DNA from: Phycisphaerales bacterium
GTDB lineage: Bacteria > Planctomycetota > Phycisphaerae > Phycisphaerales > UBA1924
Direction of reading: 5' to 3'
NCBI GenBank assembly: GCA_947459215.1
Contig: CANHCQ010000021.1
Location: 1-64,000, forward strand
Length of the DNA stretch: 64,000 nucleotides
Position 1 is the first letter of the stretch. Each line of letters starts with the position of its first letter. The translations under genes were made by a program, and so were the position numbers. The notes beneath the pieces are model-generated. The model did no database searches. It had not been told where the DNA came from and saw only the letters and a program-made list of their open reading frames with translations. Below are positions 14,789 through 22,744 of the stretch, piece by piece.

Positions 14789-16467
14789 GCGGCGACCCTT
14801 GTACCGGTCTCATCGGCGTCCGGCGCGATAACCGTCGCGACACGGGCCACCTCTTCCAGCGTCGTGAGACCAAGCCTCGCCTTTGCGAGACCATCCATCG
14901 CCATGGGGCTCATTCCGCCCTGAACGGCAAGGGCGACAATCTCGGCCGCCGGAGCGCCCCGCTCAACAGCGCCCCGGATCGCGGCGTTGACCGTCAGCAT
15001 CTCGTAAATGCCCATTTGCCCCCGCAGACCCACACCCAAGCACTTTGCGCACCCAGAGCCGCGCACATGGCCAGGCTCGCTTGATTCAATACCAAAGTGC
15101 GCGGCGATCAGCGGCGACAGGTTCGCGGGCGCCGCGCAGTGCGCGCAGGTGCGGCGGACCAGACGCTGTGCCAGCACGCACAGCAACGCCGCATTGATCG
15201 CGAACGGCGGACATGAGAGGTCTCGCAGACGCGGGATCGCGCCCGCCGCGTCATTGGTGTGAAGGCTCGACAACACCAGGTGCCCGGTCAACGCAGCCTG
15301 GAGGCTGATTCTCGCGGTCTCGTCATCACGAATCTCGCCGACAACCACCACATCGGGATCTTGCCGGAGAATCGACCGAAGAGCGCTCGCGAACGTCATC
15401 CCGATGCCTGCGTTCACCTGCACCTGTCGAACCATCGGCATCCGGATCTCGACCGGATCCTCGATCGTCATGATGTTCACGTCGCTGGTGTTCAGCTTCT
15501 TCAGCGCCGTGTACAGGGTCGTTGTCTTCCCCGACCCGGTCGGACCGGTCACCAGCACCATGCCGTGCGGCTCTTCAATGAGCGCCTCAAGCTCGCTGAC
15601 CCGGTCCTGTGGGAATCCCAGCTCCTGGAACCCGCGGATAGATCCGGAGCTCGACAGCAAACGCAGCACCGCGTTTTCGCCGCACACCGTCGGTATCAGG
15701 CTTACACGCACATCAACCGACCGGCCGGCGTGTGTGAATCGGAACTTGCCGTCCTGAGGCCGACGAGACTGGGTCACGTCGAGGTCGGCCATCACCTTGA
15801 GCCGCTGCACAAGACCCGCGTGTACGTCCAACCCGGGTCCCTGCACCGGCTGCAGCGTGCCGTCCACGCGATACCGCAGCTGGAGTTCGGCCGCATCGGG
15901 ACTGATGTGAATGTCGCTCGCGCCAAGATCGAGACCCTGCGCCAGGATCTGATTGACCGCGGCGACGATCGGTTCCTTGCCGGTGGTTCGATCCTCGCTG
16001 ACCGAGACCAGATCGTTGCGGGCCACGGTTCCGACCAGTGAGTACGCCCGCTCAATCAGCGCCCGCAGCGCCGTCGGCTCGCACAACACCGGATCCACGT
16101 CGGCCTTCAGAATGCTCCGAAGCTGGTCGACCGACCGCAGATCCAGCGGATCCGCCATGCCCACGGTCGCGATATCTCCACACACGAACAACGGGAACGC
16201 CCGAAGCGACTCTGCCGCCTCCCGCGGCATCAACGCCGCGTTCGCGAATCGGATGCTGTAGTCTCCCAGTTCGACGAACGGGCATTCAGAAATCTGCGCC
16301 CGAACCATCGCAACCGCTCGCGGCTCCACAACGCCCAACGCCGACAGTGCTTCGCTCGGCGTTCCGCCATGTTCCGCCGCATAGCGACGCGACTTCTCAG
16401 CCGCGCCCGCGTCGATCATTCCTTCTTCGAGCAGCGCCGCGAGAACAAAGTCGTCTTGGCTGATCAT
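14785..16467 (-). CDS. pilB: PilB/GspE-type pilus assembly ATPase
   Basis: A 560-residue hexameric secretion ATPase. It has an N-terminal MshEN/N1-like region, Walker A GPTGSGKTTT (308-317), Asp box TIEDPVE (334-340), Walker B PDVVVVGEIRD (371-381), His box HTND and a zinc-binding tetracysteine (CAHC 441-444, CAKC 473-476). These mark a PilB/GspE extension motor and not a PilT retraction motor. Its ATG overlaps the stop of the PilZ-domain gene and its stop overlaps pilC. No pilT is visible in the window. Confidence 0.9.
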   Translation of the reverse strand: MISQDDFVLAALLEEGMIDAGAAEKSRRYAAEHGGTPSEALSALGVVEPRAVAMVRAQISECPFVELGDYSIRFANAALMPREAAESLRAFPLFVCGDIATVGMADPLDLRSVDQLRSILKADVDPVLCEPTALRALIERAYSLVGTVARNDLVSVSEDRTTGKEPIVAAVNQILAQGLDLGASDIHISPDAAELQLRYRVDGTLQPVQGPGLDVHAGLVQRLKVMADLDVTQSRRPQDGKFRFTHAGRSVDVRVSLIPTVCGENAVLRLLSSSGSIRGFQELGFPQDRVSELEALIEEPHGMVLVTGPTGSGKTTTLYTALKKLNTSDVNIMTIEDPVEIRMPMVRQVQVNAGIGMTFASALRSILRQDPDVVVVGEIRDDETARISLQAALTGHLVLSSLHTNDAAGAIPRLRDLSCPPFAINAALLCVLAQRLVRRTCAHCAAPANLSPLIAAHFGIESSEPGHVRGSGCAKCLGVGLRGQMGIYEMLTVNAAIRGAVERGAPAAEIVALAVQGGMSPMAMDGLAKARLGLTTLEEVARVATVIAPDADETGTRVAA

Positions 16468-16892
16468 CGCGACACCTCCGCCGAGGCCCGGCGCAGTTCG
16501 CTCATAAGAGACTCAAGCACCGGAGCGGCATCCGACGGGCTCGCCATCGACACACCGATGTAGTACGTCGGCTTGCGATCTCGCATCTCGACGCGCTGCA
16601 CGCGGCCGACAACAGTCCCGATCCCGTCCTTCGCCGTCACGGAGATCTCGATCCGTGCACCACGCGGGAAGAACATCGGCGTACACACGCCCAGTCCGCC
16701 GCGCGACAGGTCCACGACCGTCGCCTTCACCGTGCCATCACCCTCACCAGCCGAGCGCCCCAACAGCACCTGATCACTCGGCTCACCACCGGGCATGCTC
16801 GCTTCCGCCGCCGCTGGGCGCAGCACCGCGCCGAGCGAACAGTTGTACCGCTGATCAGCGCGAACGAGTGATGGAGTCGAGTATGGTTGCAT
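16464..16892 (-). CDS. PilZ-domain protein, first gene of the pilus operon
   Basis: The 142-residue product has the PilZ landmarks for cyclic di-GMP binding: a RxxxR-type site (RADQRYN, near residues 11-17) and DLSRGGLG (about 62-69), followed by the barrel strands (ARIEISVTAKDG, TYYIGVSM). It overlaps pilB as ATGA, so it probably tunes pilus assembly in response to the second messenger. ATG 16892 follows GAGGCGAAGC and is preferred to the in-frame start at 16931. Confidence 0.75.
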   Translation of the reverse strand: MQPYSTPSLVRADQRYNCSLGAVLRPAAAEASMPGGEPSDQVLLGRSAGEGDGTVKATVVDLSRGGLGVCTPMFFPRGARIEISVTAKDGIGTVVGRVQRVEMRDRKPTYYIGVSMASPSDAAPVLESLMSELRRASAEVSR

Positions 16893-17450
16893 GCTTCGCC
16901 TCGTATCTGGCGAAACAACCATCGGTCCCATGCGTGCGATGCTTCACGGCGATCCGGATCGGCTTCCCGCTCCACATCACCCGGACGCTACAGACGGCAT
17001 CGCTGAACAGCCTGAGCCGGTCCAATGAGTTATCGGGCCGCATCCGCGGCTCCCAGACAAGTTCCGGCCAAGGAGACGCCGCAACACACGTCGGCCGCGT
17101 CGTGAATGATCCGCCGCACAGCCGGCTCGTTCCGCTCATACACGAGGCTGCTGGCGTGATGGTGTCCGGAAGATCGCCAACAACGACCATCGCCTGGGTA
17201 GCCTTCTTGAACCGCTTCCCACGACCGTTCCGACATGGATGGCTCCCACGTCCTCCACGACGCCCTCCCCGCGTTCGCTTCCGCGAGCCGCGGCGACTCG
17301 GCCTCGTCCGCGACAACGTTGCCCGACAGGCCCGCGCCGGATGCGGGACTAGATGGCTTGCTTATCGGAGCTTCCGTGGTGAACCACCGCCGCGGCCTCA
17401 CTCACGAGGCGCCGGCGATTCGTTGGACATGACGCGACATAGACGCCGCT
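16893..17450. other. 558-base intergenic region upstream of the pilus operon
   Basis: Open frames exist on both strands but none shows domain features, a ribosome-binding site and codon pattern together. The pilus operon promoter is expected here on the minus strand, near 16893-17100. I see no repeat or strong hairpin. Confidence 0.5.
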
Positions 17451-17897
17451 TCAGAACGGCAGCACGCCGCCCAACACCGGGATCTGTCGCCGGCGGATGA
17501 ACAGAATCCCCAGAGACCCGACGAAGACAATCACCGCCAGTGCGAACAGCAGCCCGCCGTCGTTCTGCACCACAATCCCCAGCTTCGTCAGATGCGCCCC
17601 GATCGCCCCGGTGATCACACCGACGCTCAGCAAGGCCCCGAGGGTGATCGTCCGCGGCGTCAGCAGCAGCACCACCGCGATCAGCTCCGCAACGCCACTG
17701 GCATATCGACCGAATGGCTCGGCGCGGACCTTCGTAAAGATGTACTTGCTCTCTTCCGCGCCGGTGAACTTGAAGAACAGCGTCTGAAACAAGATCACCG
17801 CGACCACCACCTGCAGCACCCACGACACGATGGTCAGGGGCTTGGAGATCGTGGACGGCTGCGTCATCGCGGCGTTGGCGGTCAAAGTGCTCGACAT
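17451..17897 (-). CDS. DoxX-family membrane protein
   Basis: The 148-residue product has four predicted membrane helices (IVSWVLQVVVAVILFQTLFF; SGVAELIAVVLLLTP; ITLGALLSVGVITGAIGAHL; LLFALAVIVFVGSLGILF), with the KFTGAEES and FGRYASGVAELI segments of DoxX-like proteins. This family is often encoded near redox proteins and is linked to quinone or thiol metabolism. The upstream neighbour on the same strand is a YHS-domain gene, 113 nt away, and they may be cotranscribed. Confidence 0.75.
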   Translation of the reverse strand: MSSTLTANAAMTQPSTISKPLTIVSWVLQVVVAVILFQTLFFKFTGAEESKYIFTKVRAEPFGRYASGVAELIAVVLLLTPRTITLGALLSVGVITGAIGAHLTKLGIVVQNDGGLLFALAVIVFVGSLGILFIRRRQIPVLGGVLPF

Positions 17898-18010
17898 GCG
17901 TTTCTCACTGTTCGATCAAGCTCTCGGCTTCATTGCGACAGGCGTTCCGACCAGTCATGCGGCTCACCTGGTGCACAGGGCAACGCCTGTGCCACCGTTC
18001 ACCTTCACGC

Positions 18011-18433
18011 TTACTTCGTCCCGTGCCGAGTGTCCTCGCCCGCCGTCTTCTTCCAGTTCGCGTCCGCCTTGGGCTCCCACTCCTTTTCGTTCTTGTTCCA
18101 GTCCTTGAGCGCGTCGGAAAAGAAGTCCTTGTAGAACAGGTGCAGCCGCCCGTCCTTCACCTTGAAGTTGGTGGGATCGATCTCGACCTTGGTGCCCTTG
18201 GCGCCCATGGCGGTGGCGCACCACCCGCCGTAGGTCGGGGCGTACTTCTCCGGTTCGGCGTTGAACAGATCGCGGTTGGCCTTGCTCGCGAACTGGTACG
18301 TCACGCCCTGCCACACCGACGTGATCTTCAAATCGCCTTTGGCCGGCTTGCCGGCGTTGAAGTACGCGACCGGGTCGTAGCCCTCGATCGCGGTCCGCGA
18401 GCCCTTGGGCAGGTTGTAGTCCTTGACGGTCAT
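18011..18433 (-). CDS. YHS-domain protein, N-terminus probably lost
   Basis: A 140-residue YHS-domain protein with YNLPKG, IEGYDPVAYFNAGKPAKGD, YQFASKANRDLFNAEPEKYAPTYGGWCA and a Lys-rich tail. These proteins are usually exported and begin with a signal peptide; here the conserved region starts at the first codons and no signal is present. Immediately upstream, from 18440, the opposite strand encodes the truncated sigma factor, so the 5' end seems to have been removed at a rearrangement junction. ATG 18433 is the first plausible start and lacks a Shine-Dalgarno sequence, so expression is doubtful. Confidence 0.6.
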   Translation of the reverse strand: MTVKDYNLPKGSRTAIEGYDPVAYFNAGKPAKGDLKITSVWQGVTYQFASKANRDLFNAEPEKYAPTYGGWCATAMGAKGTKVEIDPTNFKVKDGRLHLFYKDFFSDALKDWNKNEKEWEPKADANWKKTAGEDTRHGTK

Positions 18434-18439
18434 CAGAAA

Positions 18440-18700
18440 GTACCCCAGAAACGGTGGCACGCGGAAGAGACAGGCGGCATCGAAGAGCAGGAACTCCGTG
18501 CTCTGGTCCGGTCTGGGATAGAGGAGCTGCCCGAGCAGTACCGGGTCGTGTTGGTGCTGCGGGATGTGGAAGGTCTCGACACCGAAGAATCGGCGGCGGT
18601 GCTCGGAGTGACGCTCGACACGGTGCGCACGAGGCTTCACCGGGCACGGCAGGCGCTCAAGACGCTGCTGGACCCGTACTTTACTGAGGACGATTCGTGA
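18440..18700 (+). pseudogene. ECF sigma factor remnant, region 4 only
   Basis: The 86 codons ending at TGA 18698-18700 encode the C-terminal part of an extracytoplasmic-function sigma factor. LVRSGIEELPEQYRVVLVLR and LDTEESAAVLGVTLDTVRTR form region sigma-4 with its helix-turn-helix. Region 2, needed for core and -10 recognition, is missing; upstream sequence in this frame is the antisense of the YHS gene. The following anti-sigma gene starts with GTG overlapping this stop, the usual sigma/anti-sigma coupling. Loss of region 2 should abolish function. Confidence 0.8.
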
Positions 18701-18963
18701 CGAACAACGATTACATCACGTGCCGCGAGTTGATCGACTTCATCGCGGACTATCTCGAGAATCGCCTCGACACGGACGATCGTCGCGAGTTCGACCGGCA
18801 CTTGTCGGTCTGCCCGTCGTGCATGAACTATCTCGACGCGTACAAGAAGACGATCGCCTTGGGCAAGCAGGCGCTATCCCCCAGCGACGAGCCCGCCCGT
18901 GGCGTCGCGCCCGAGGGTCTGCTCAAGGCAATCAAGACCGCCCGACGGAACATCTCCGTGTGA
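18697..18963 (+). CDS. Zinc-finger anti-sigma factor
   Basis: An 88-residue protein with an N-terminal anti-sigma (zf-HC2) fold: CRELIDFIADYLENRLDTDD, then FDRHLSVCPSCMNYL, giving the H-x3-C-x2-C zinc site. It is soluble, with no membrane helix. It would bind the ECF sigma factor encoded just upstream, of which only region 4 remains. It overlaps the sigma stop at its start (GTGA) and the phosphatase start at its end. Confidence 0.82.
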   Translation: MTNNDYITCRELIDFIADYLENRLDTDDRREFDRHLSVCPSCMNYLDAYKKTIALGKQALSPSDEPARGVAPEGLLKAIKTARRNISV

Positions 18964-19865
18964 ACGCGGCATCAACACCATCACCAGGCCACGGCGTCGA
19001 TCGCGAAGGTCGGTCGCCCCGCAGCATCGCGTGCATGGAGGTCTGGGGCGGACACGACGGCTTCCTCGGCGAGGTATCCGTGCCCGGCAACGACGTCTAT
19101 GTCGGCTGTACGCCGCACCTTGGCGACGCGCAGGGCGGCGACATTTACTACGTCTCCAACTGTGCGGCAGGGCTGATTACGAGGTTCGTGCTAGCGGATG
19201 TCGCCGGGCACGGGAAGATTGTCGCGGCAACGGCCGCGGGCCTCCGCGACTTGATGCGGCGCTCGATCAACACGCCCGATCAGAGCCGCTTCGCCAAGGC
19301 GCTCAACAAGCAGTTCACGCGCGAGAGCGGGCGATCCGCGACCGCGGTGCTGGTCTCGTACTTCGCACCGACGGACCACGCGATCATCTGTAACGCTGGC
19401 CATCCGCGGCCGCTGCACTACTCCGTGTCGCGCGGCGCGTGGCGGTTTCTGGACGCCGATGTGCCCGACGCGCTCGGGGCCGAGCGATCGGGGGAGGTCG
19501 GTGCGTCGAACCTCCCGCTGGGCGTGATCGACCCGACGGCGTACGAGCAATTTGCGATCCGACTCGATCGGGGCGACCTGCTGTTGCTGTACTCCGATGC
19601 GTTTCTGGAGGCACGCGGCGGCGACGGTAAGCCTTGGGGCGAAGAAGGGCTGCTCAACGTCACACGCACCGCAACGCAGAGCGGCATCGATGCGTCCCGG
19701 CTGCGGGAGCAGGTGCTCGCCGAGATCGCGCGTCGCACGGGAGAAGACAGCCTCGACGACGACGCGACGATGATCGTCCTGCATCACAACGCGTCGGACC
19801 CGCCCGAGCAATCGCTGGGCGAGCGGATCGTCGTGCTCGGAAAGATGCTCGGGCTCATCCGCTGA
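18960..19865 (+). CDS. PP2C/SpoIIE-family serine phosphatase
   Basis: The 301-residue product shows the PP2C fold of SpoIIE/RsbU type: GGDIYY, FVLADVAGHG, AAGLRDLMRR, CNAGHPRPLHYS, LPLGV, LLLYSDAFLEAR and LDDDATMIVLH, including the metal-binding Asp residues. No sensor domain precedes it, so input must come from a partner. It sits directly behind a sigma/anti-sigma pair and is translationally coupled to it (GTGTGA), which suggests a partner-switch module. The real start is the GTG at 18960. Confidence 0.82.
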   Translation: MNAASTPSPGHGVDREGRSPRSIACMEVWGGHDGFLGEVSVPGNDVYVGCTPHLGDAQGGDIYYVSNCAAGLITRFVLADVAGHGKIVAATAAGLRDLMRRSINTPDQSRFAKALNKQFTRESGRSATAVLVSYFAPTDHAIICNAGHPRPLHYSVSRGAWRFLDADVPDALGAERSGEVGASNLPLGVIDPTAYEQFAIRLDRGDLLLLYSDAFLEARGGDGKPWGEEGLLNVTRTATQSGIDASRLREQVLAEIARRTGEDSLDDDATMIVLHHNASDPPEQSLGERIVVLGKMLGLIR

Positions 19866-19897
19866 CACGGACCGCGCCCGCCGGCATCACAGCGCCT

Positions 19898-20116
19898 GTG
19901 CCTGATCTGATCGCAACCGTTCTGCTGCTTGGAATCGCGGGGTACGCCGCGATCGGCGGTGTCGTGGCGACGTTGCTGCTCACACGGGCTACGCGCCATC
20001 TAGACACCAACGTGGCGAGGGCACCGATCGGCTTCAAGCTCCTGATCGCTCCTGGCCTGATCGCAATGTGGCCATGGTTTCTCGGGCGGGCGGCGCGGCG
20101 CGGAGCCTCGCCATGA
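19898..20116 (+). CDS. Small two-helix membrane protein
   Basis: A 72-residue protein with two hydrophobic segments (LIATVLLLGIAGYAAIGGVV and FKLLIAPGLIAMWPWFLG) and a short loop rich in Arg and Thr. No family is recognised. GTG 19898 is the likely start; the stop overlaps the next small gene as ATGA at 20113. It lies 32 nt after the phosphatase, in an operon that leads to the ferric-reductase/Rieske protein, so a membrane redox subunit or accessory role is possible. Confidence 0.55.
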   Translation: MPDLIATVLLLGIAGYAAIGGVVATLLLTRATRHLDTNVARAPIGFKLLIAPGLIAMWPWFLGRAARRGASP

Positions 20117-20262
20117 CACGTGACCTCCGTCGAGCCCATCGGCTGGCGTGGCTGATAGTTCCGATCTGTCTCGCCGCCCTGCTATTCGCCGCGGACGCGG
20201 CGCGGCGACGGACCGCGCGGGCGCTCACGCAGGCACCCGACACGAAGGAGCGGGCGCGGTGA
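20113..20262 (+). CDS. Tiny single-helix membrane protein
   Basis: A 49-residue product with one hydrophobic helix (LAWLIVPICLAALLFAADAA) flanked by Arg-rich ends. The ATG overlaps the previous stop (ATGA) and its TGA overlaps the GTG of the next gene, so the frame is held in a chain of coupled genes. This is the main argument that it is real. No family is recognised. Confidence 0.5.
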   Translation: MTRDLRRAHRLAWLIVPICLAALLFAADAARRRTARALTQAPDTKERAR

Positions 20263-21329
20263 GCGTTGGGTACGTCGCAGTCCAGTGGAGCCCGCACAAG
20301 CGTCGGTACGACGCGGTGGCGACGGCTTGCGTTGTCGCGTTCGTCGCGACGTGGGTTGTCACAGGCCGCATGCTCTGGAAGGGCGAGCACGCGATCTCGA
20401 TGGAGATTCTGCTGCTACGCGGCCTGGGCGCGTGCGCTGCGGTGTTGCTGCACGTTATTCTGGCGATCGGGCCGCTGGCTCGGCTGGATCGCCGCTTTCT
20501 ACCGGTGCTGTACACCCGGAGACACCTCGGCGTCATGACATTCCTGATCGCGCTGGCCCATGCCGCGCTGGCAATCGGGTACTACCACGGCTTTGGTGTG
20601 GTCTCGCCGCTGGTATCACTGCTGACCAGCAGCACCAGCCTGACCTCGCTGCACGGGTTCCCATTCGAATGGCTCGGCGTCGTCGCACTGGCGATTCTGT
20701 TCCTGATGGCCGCGACCAGCCACGACTTCTGGCTCAAGCACATGGGCGCACGGACGTGGAAGCGACTGCACATGCTGGTATATGTGGCGTACGCAGCGCT
20801 CGTGGGCCACGTGGCGCTGGGTGCCGTGCAGACCGACCGCGGCGCGACCTATATCTGGATCGTCGGCACGGGACTGGTGTTGCTCAGCGGACTACATATC
20901 GCGGCCGGTCTCCGCGCTGCGGCGATCGATGCGGGCCAGCTCATGCCCGCCGAGGGCGACGCGTGGATCGACGTCGGGCCGCCCGACGAGATCCCGATGG
21001 ATCGCGCCCGAATCGTCGCGGCACGCGGGCGCGAGCGCATCGCGGTGTTTCGGCACAAGGACGGCTTCTCCGCCGTGACCAACGTGTGCGCCCATCAGGG
21101 CGGTCCGCTGGGTGAAGGAAAAGTCATCGACGGCTGCATCACGTGCCCTTGGCACGGCTGGCAATACAAGGTCGGCGATGGGTGCTCGCCCCCGCCATTC
21201 ACGGAGAAGATCCCCACCCACGCGGTGCGGCTCACGCGCGGGCGGGTCGAGGTCTCGACCGTTGCCCAGCCGCCGGGCACGGCCTTACCCCCGCTACGCG
21301 CCGGCGCGGAGGAGGCTCACGATGGCTGA
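20259..21329 (+). CDS. Ferric-reductase-like transmembrane protein fused to a Rieske domain
   Basis: The 356-residue protein has about six membrane helices over residues 15-220. They carry histidines suited to bind b-type haem (H65; HLGVMTFLIALAH 89-101; HMLVYVAYAALVGH 171-184), as in ferric-reductase-like domains. A C-terminal Rieske ferredoxin domain follows with the [2Fe-2S] ligands C277, H279 (CAHQGG) and C296, H299 (CPWHGW). The combination suggests electron transfer between quinol or haem and an acceptor outside the membrane. The substrate is unknown. The GTG start overlaps the previous stop and the end overlaps the next gene by 8 nt. Confidence 0.75.
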   Translation: MSVGYVAVQWSPHKRRYDAVATACVVAFVATWVVTGRMLWKGEHAISMEILLLRGLGACAAVLLHVILAIGPLARLDRRFLPVLYTRRHLGVMTFLIALAHAALAIGYYHGFGVVSPLVSLLTSSTSLTSLHGFPFEWLGVVALAILFLMAATSHDFWLKHMGARTWKRLHMLVYVAYAALVGHVALGAVQTDRGATYIWIVGTGLVLLSGLHIAAGLRAAAIDAGQLMPAEGDAWIDVGPPDEIPMDRARIVAARGRERIAVFRHKDGFSAVTNVCAHQGGPLGEGKVIDGCITCPWHGWQYKVGDGCSPPPFTEKIPTHAVRLTRGRVEVSTVAQPPGTALPPLRAGAEEAHDG

Positions 21330-22083
21330 CGGCGACGATGCTCCGTTCTACGTCGGATATCTGCCGGTGCCGCGGCGCCTGTCGCGGTTCTTATGGATCG
21401 TTGTCGGCGCAAACCTGTGCTTCTTTCTCGCGTCCGCGGCGATTCTGGCCCGAACGATGTCAGACCCCGGACCCGCGGTGTGGAACGACGGACAAGCACG
21501 GCAGTTCCGCGGCACCATTGTGGCTTGGCCTTATCCAATGCTCATCGACACTGAGGCGGCAACGCCATCGGCGCTTCTGCTGGTTGAGGTCGGGAAGCAC
21601 GGCGTGAACCGGGAGTTCGGCGCACTGAGGAACAAGCGAGTCGTTGCATCGGGCTGGACGCTGGATCGCGGCGGGCAGCGGATGATCGAACTCGAGCCGC
21701 AACCTGAGTCGCTCGCGCTCGAGAGTTTCGCAGACGGCGCGGCCACGGACAGGCCGCTGACTCCGAAATCGCTTGGCGTGGTCACGATCCGGGGCGAGAT
21801 CGTGGACTCCAAGTGCTATCTCGGCGCGATGAAACCTGGCGATCAGAAGACGCACAAGGCGTGCGCCACACTGTGCATCCGCGGCGGCATTCCCCCAGTC
21901 CTCGTCGAGCGGCTTCCAAGCGGCGGTACACGCTGCACCCTGCTGGCGAACATCGACGGCGGGCCGCTGGACCCCGCGGCATTCGATCGCATCGCCGAGC
22001 CCGTCGAGATGACCGGCGAACTCGAAGAGCTCGCAGGCGTTCGGAGGCTGCGCGTTCGGGCCGACGCGATACGGCGGCTCTAG
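21322..22083 (+). CDS. Membrane-anchored Cys-rich protein of unknown function
   Basis: A 253-residue protein with one N-terminal helix (FLWIVVGANLCFFLASAAIL) and a large domain probably outside the cytoplasm. Near residues 165-190 it has a striking motif, DSKCYLGAMKPG followed by HKACATLCIRGG, giving C-x15-C-x3-C with a nearby His, which could hold a metal or haem. The ATG at 21322 follows GGAGGCTCACG and lies inside the end of the Rieske fusion gene, so the two are coupled. Its TAG overlaps the stop of convergent ruvC. A role with the Rieske protein is inferred from context only. Confidence 0.6.
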   Translation: MADGDDAPFYVGYLPVPRRLSRFLWIVVGANLCFFLASAAILARTMSDPGPAVWNDGQARQFRGTIVAWPYPMLIDTEAATPSALLLVEVGKHGVNREFGALRNKRVVASGWTLDRGGQRMIELEPQPESLALESFADGAATDRPLTPKSLGVVTIRGEIVDSKCYLGAMKPGDQKTHKACATLCIRGGIPPVLVERLPSGGTRCTLLANIDGGPLDPAAFDRIAEPVEMTGELEELAGVRRLRVRADAIRRL

Positions 22084-22715
22084 CAAGGCGTGCGGCGTGA
22101 CGCGCAGATCGCGACGGCGAGCGCGTCCGCCATGTCTGCAGGTTCGGGCAACTCTTCGAGCCCCAGGAACGACTTCACCGCGGCTTGGACCTGCGCCTTC
22201 TTGGCAAGCCCGTTGCCGCTGATGGACTTTTTGACCATCGTCGGCTTGAGTTCCATGAGTTGCATGCCCATCTGGCGGATGGCCAGCAGGAGCACGCCGC
22301 GGGCATGGCCCATGACGATCGCGGTGGCGGGGTGCTTGTAGTGCGCAAACAGGGCCTCGACGGCGACCAGTTCGGGGCGGAGGCGCTCGAGCACGACGCG
22401 GAAATCGCGGTCGAGTTCGACCAACCGCGACGAGACGGCGTGCACATCGTCGGCCCGCGTTTCGGCATCGTCGCGCTCGCCGCGGCTCAACGCGCGGCCG
22501 AAGCGAAAGACCCCGGCCTCGATGAGCGTGGTGGCACCGCCGCGGATCTCGATGCAGCCGTAGCCGGTGATGCGAAGCCCCGGGTCGATCCCGAGCACAC
22601 GGAGCGGCGCGTCGGTGGCGGCGCGGTGGGCGGCGGCGCGGTCGCGCGGCACGGACAACGCCGCGGGCTTGACACGCTTGCCAAAGGGAACAACTTGCAC
22701 CGGCGTGACCGTCAA
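22080..22715 (-). CDS. ruvC: Holliday junction resolvase RuvC
   Basis: The 211-residue product has the RuvC signature: VLGIDPGLRITGYG with the first catalytic Asp, VEALFAHYKHPATA with the catalytic Glu, LKPTMVKKSISGNG, and ADMADALAVAIC with the last Asp pair. It cuts Holliday junctions during recombination in the RuvABC complex. I take the TTG at 22715, which follows AAAGGAGT; the open frame upstream is not conserved in character. It is about 35 residues longer at the N-terminus than usual. ribE lies upstream on the same strand, 29 nt away. Confidence 0.85.
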   Translation of the reverse strand: MTVTPVQVVPFGKRVKPAALSVPRDRAAAHRAATDAPLRVLGIDPGLRITGYGCIEIRGGATTLIEAGVFRFGRALSRGERDDAETRADDVHAVSSRLVELDRDFRVVLERLRPELVAVEALFAHYKHPATAIVMGHARGVLLLAIRQMGMQLMELKPTMVKKSISGNGLAKKAQVQAAVKSFLGLEELPEPADMADALAVAICASRRTPC

Positions 22716-22744
22716 CGGACTCCTTTCCCAACTCCCCTGCTGCC

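Noticed and set aside
16655..17500. Long plus-strand open frame opposite the PilZ gene and its upstream region
   Set aside because: Composition is Arg/Pro/Ser-rich as expected for an antisense shadow in GC-rich DNA; no domain.
17933..18439. N-terminal extension of the sigma factor remnant
   Set aside because: It is antisense to the YHS gene and shows no sigma region 2 motif.
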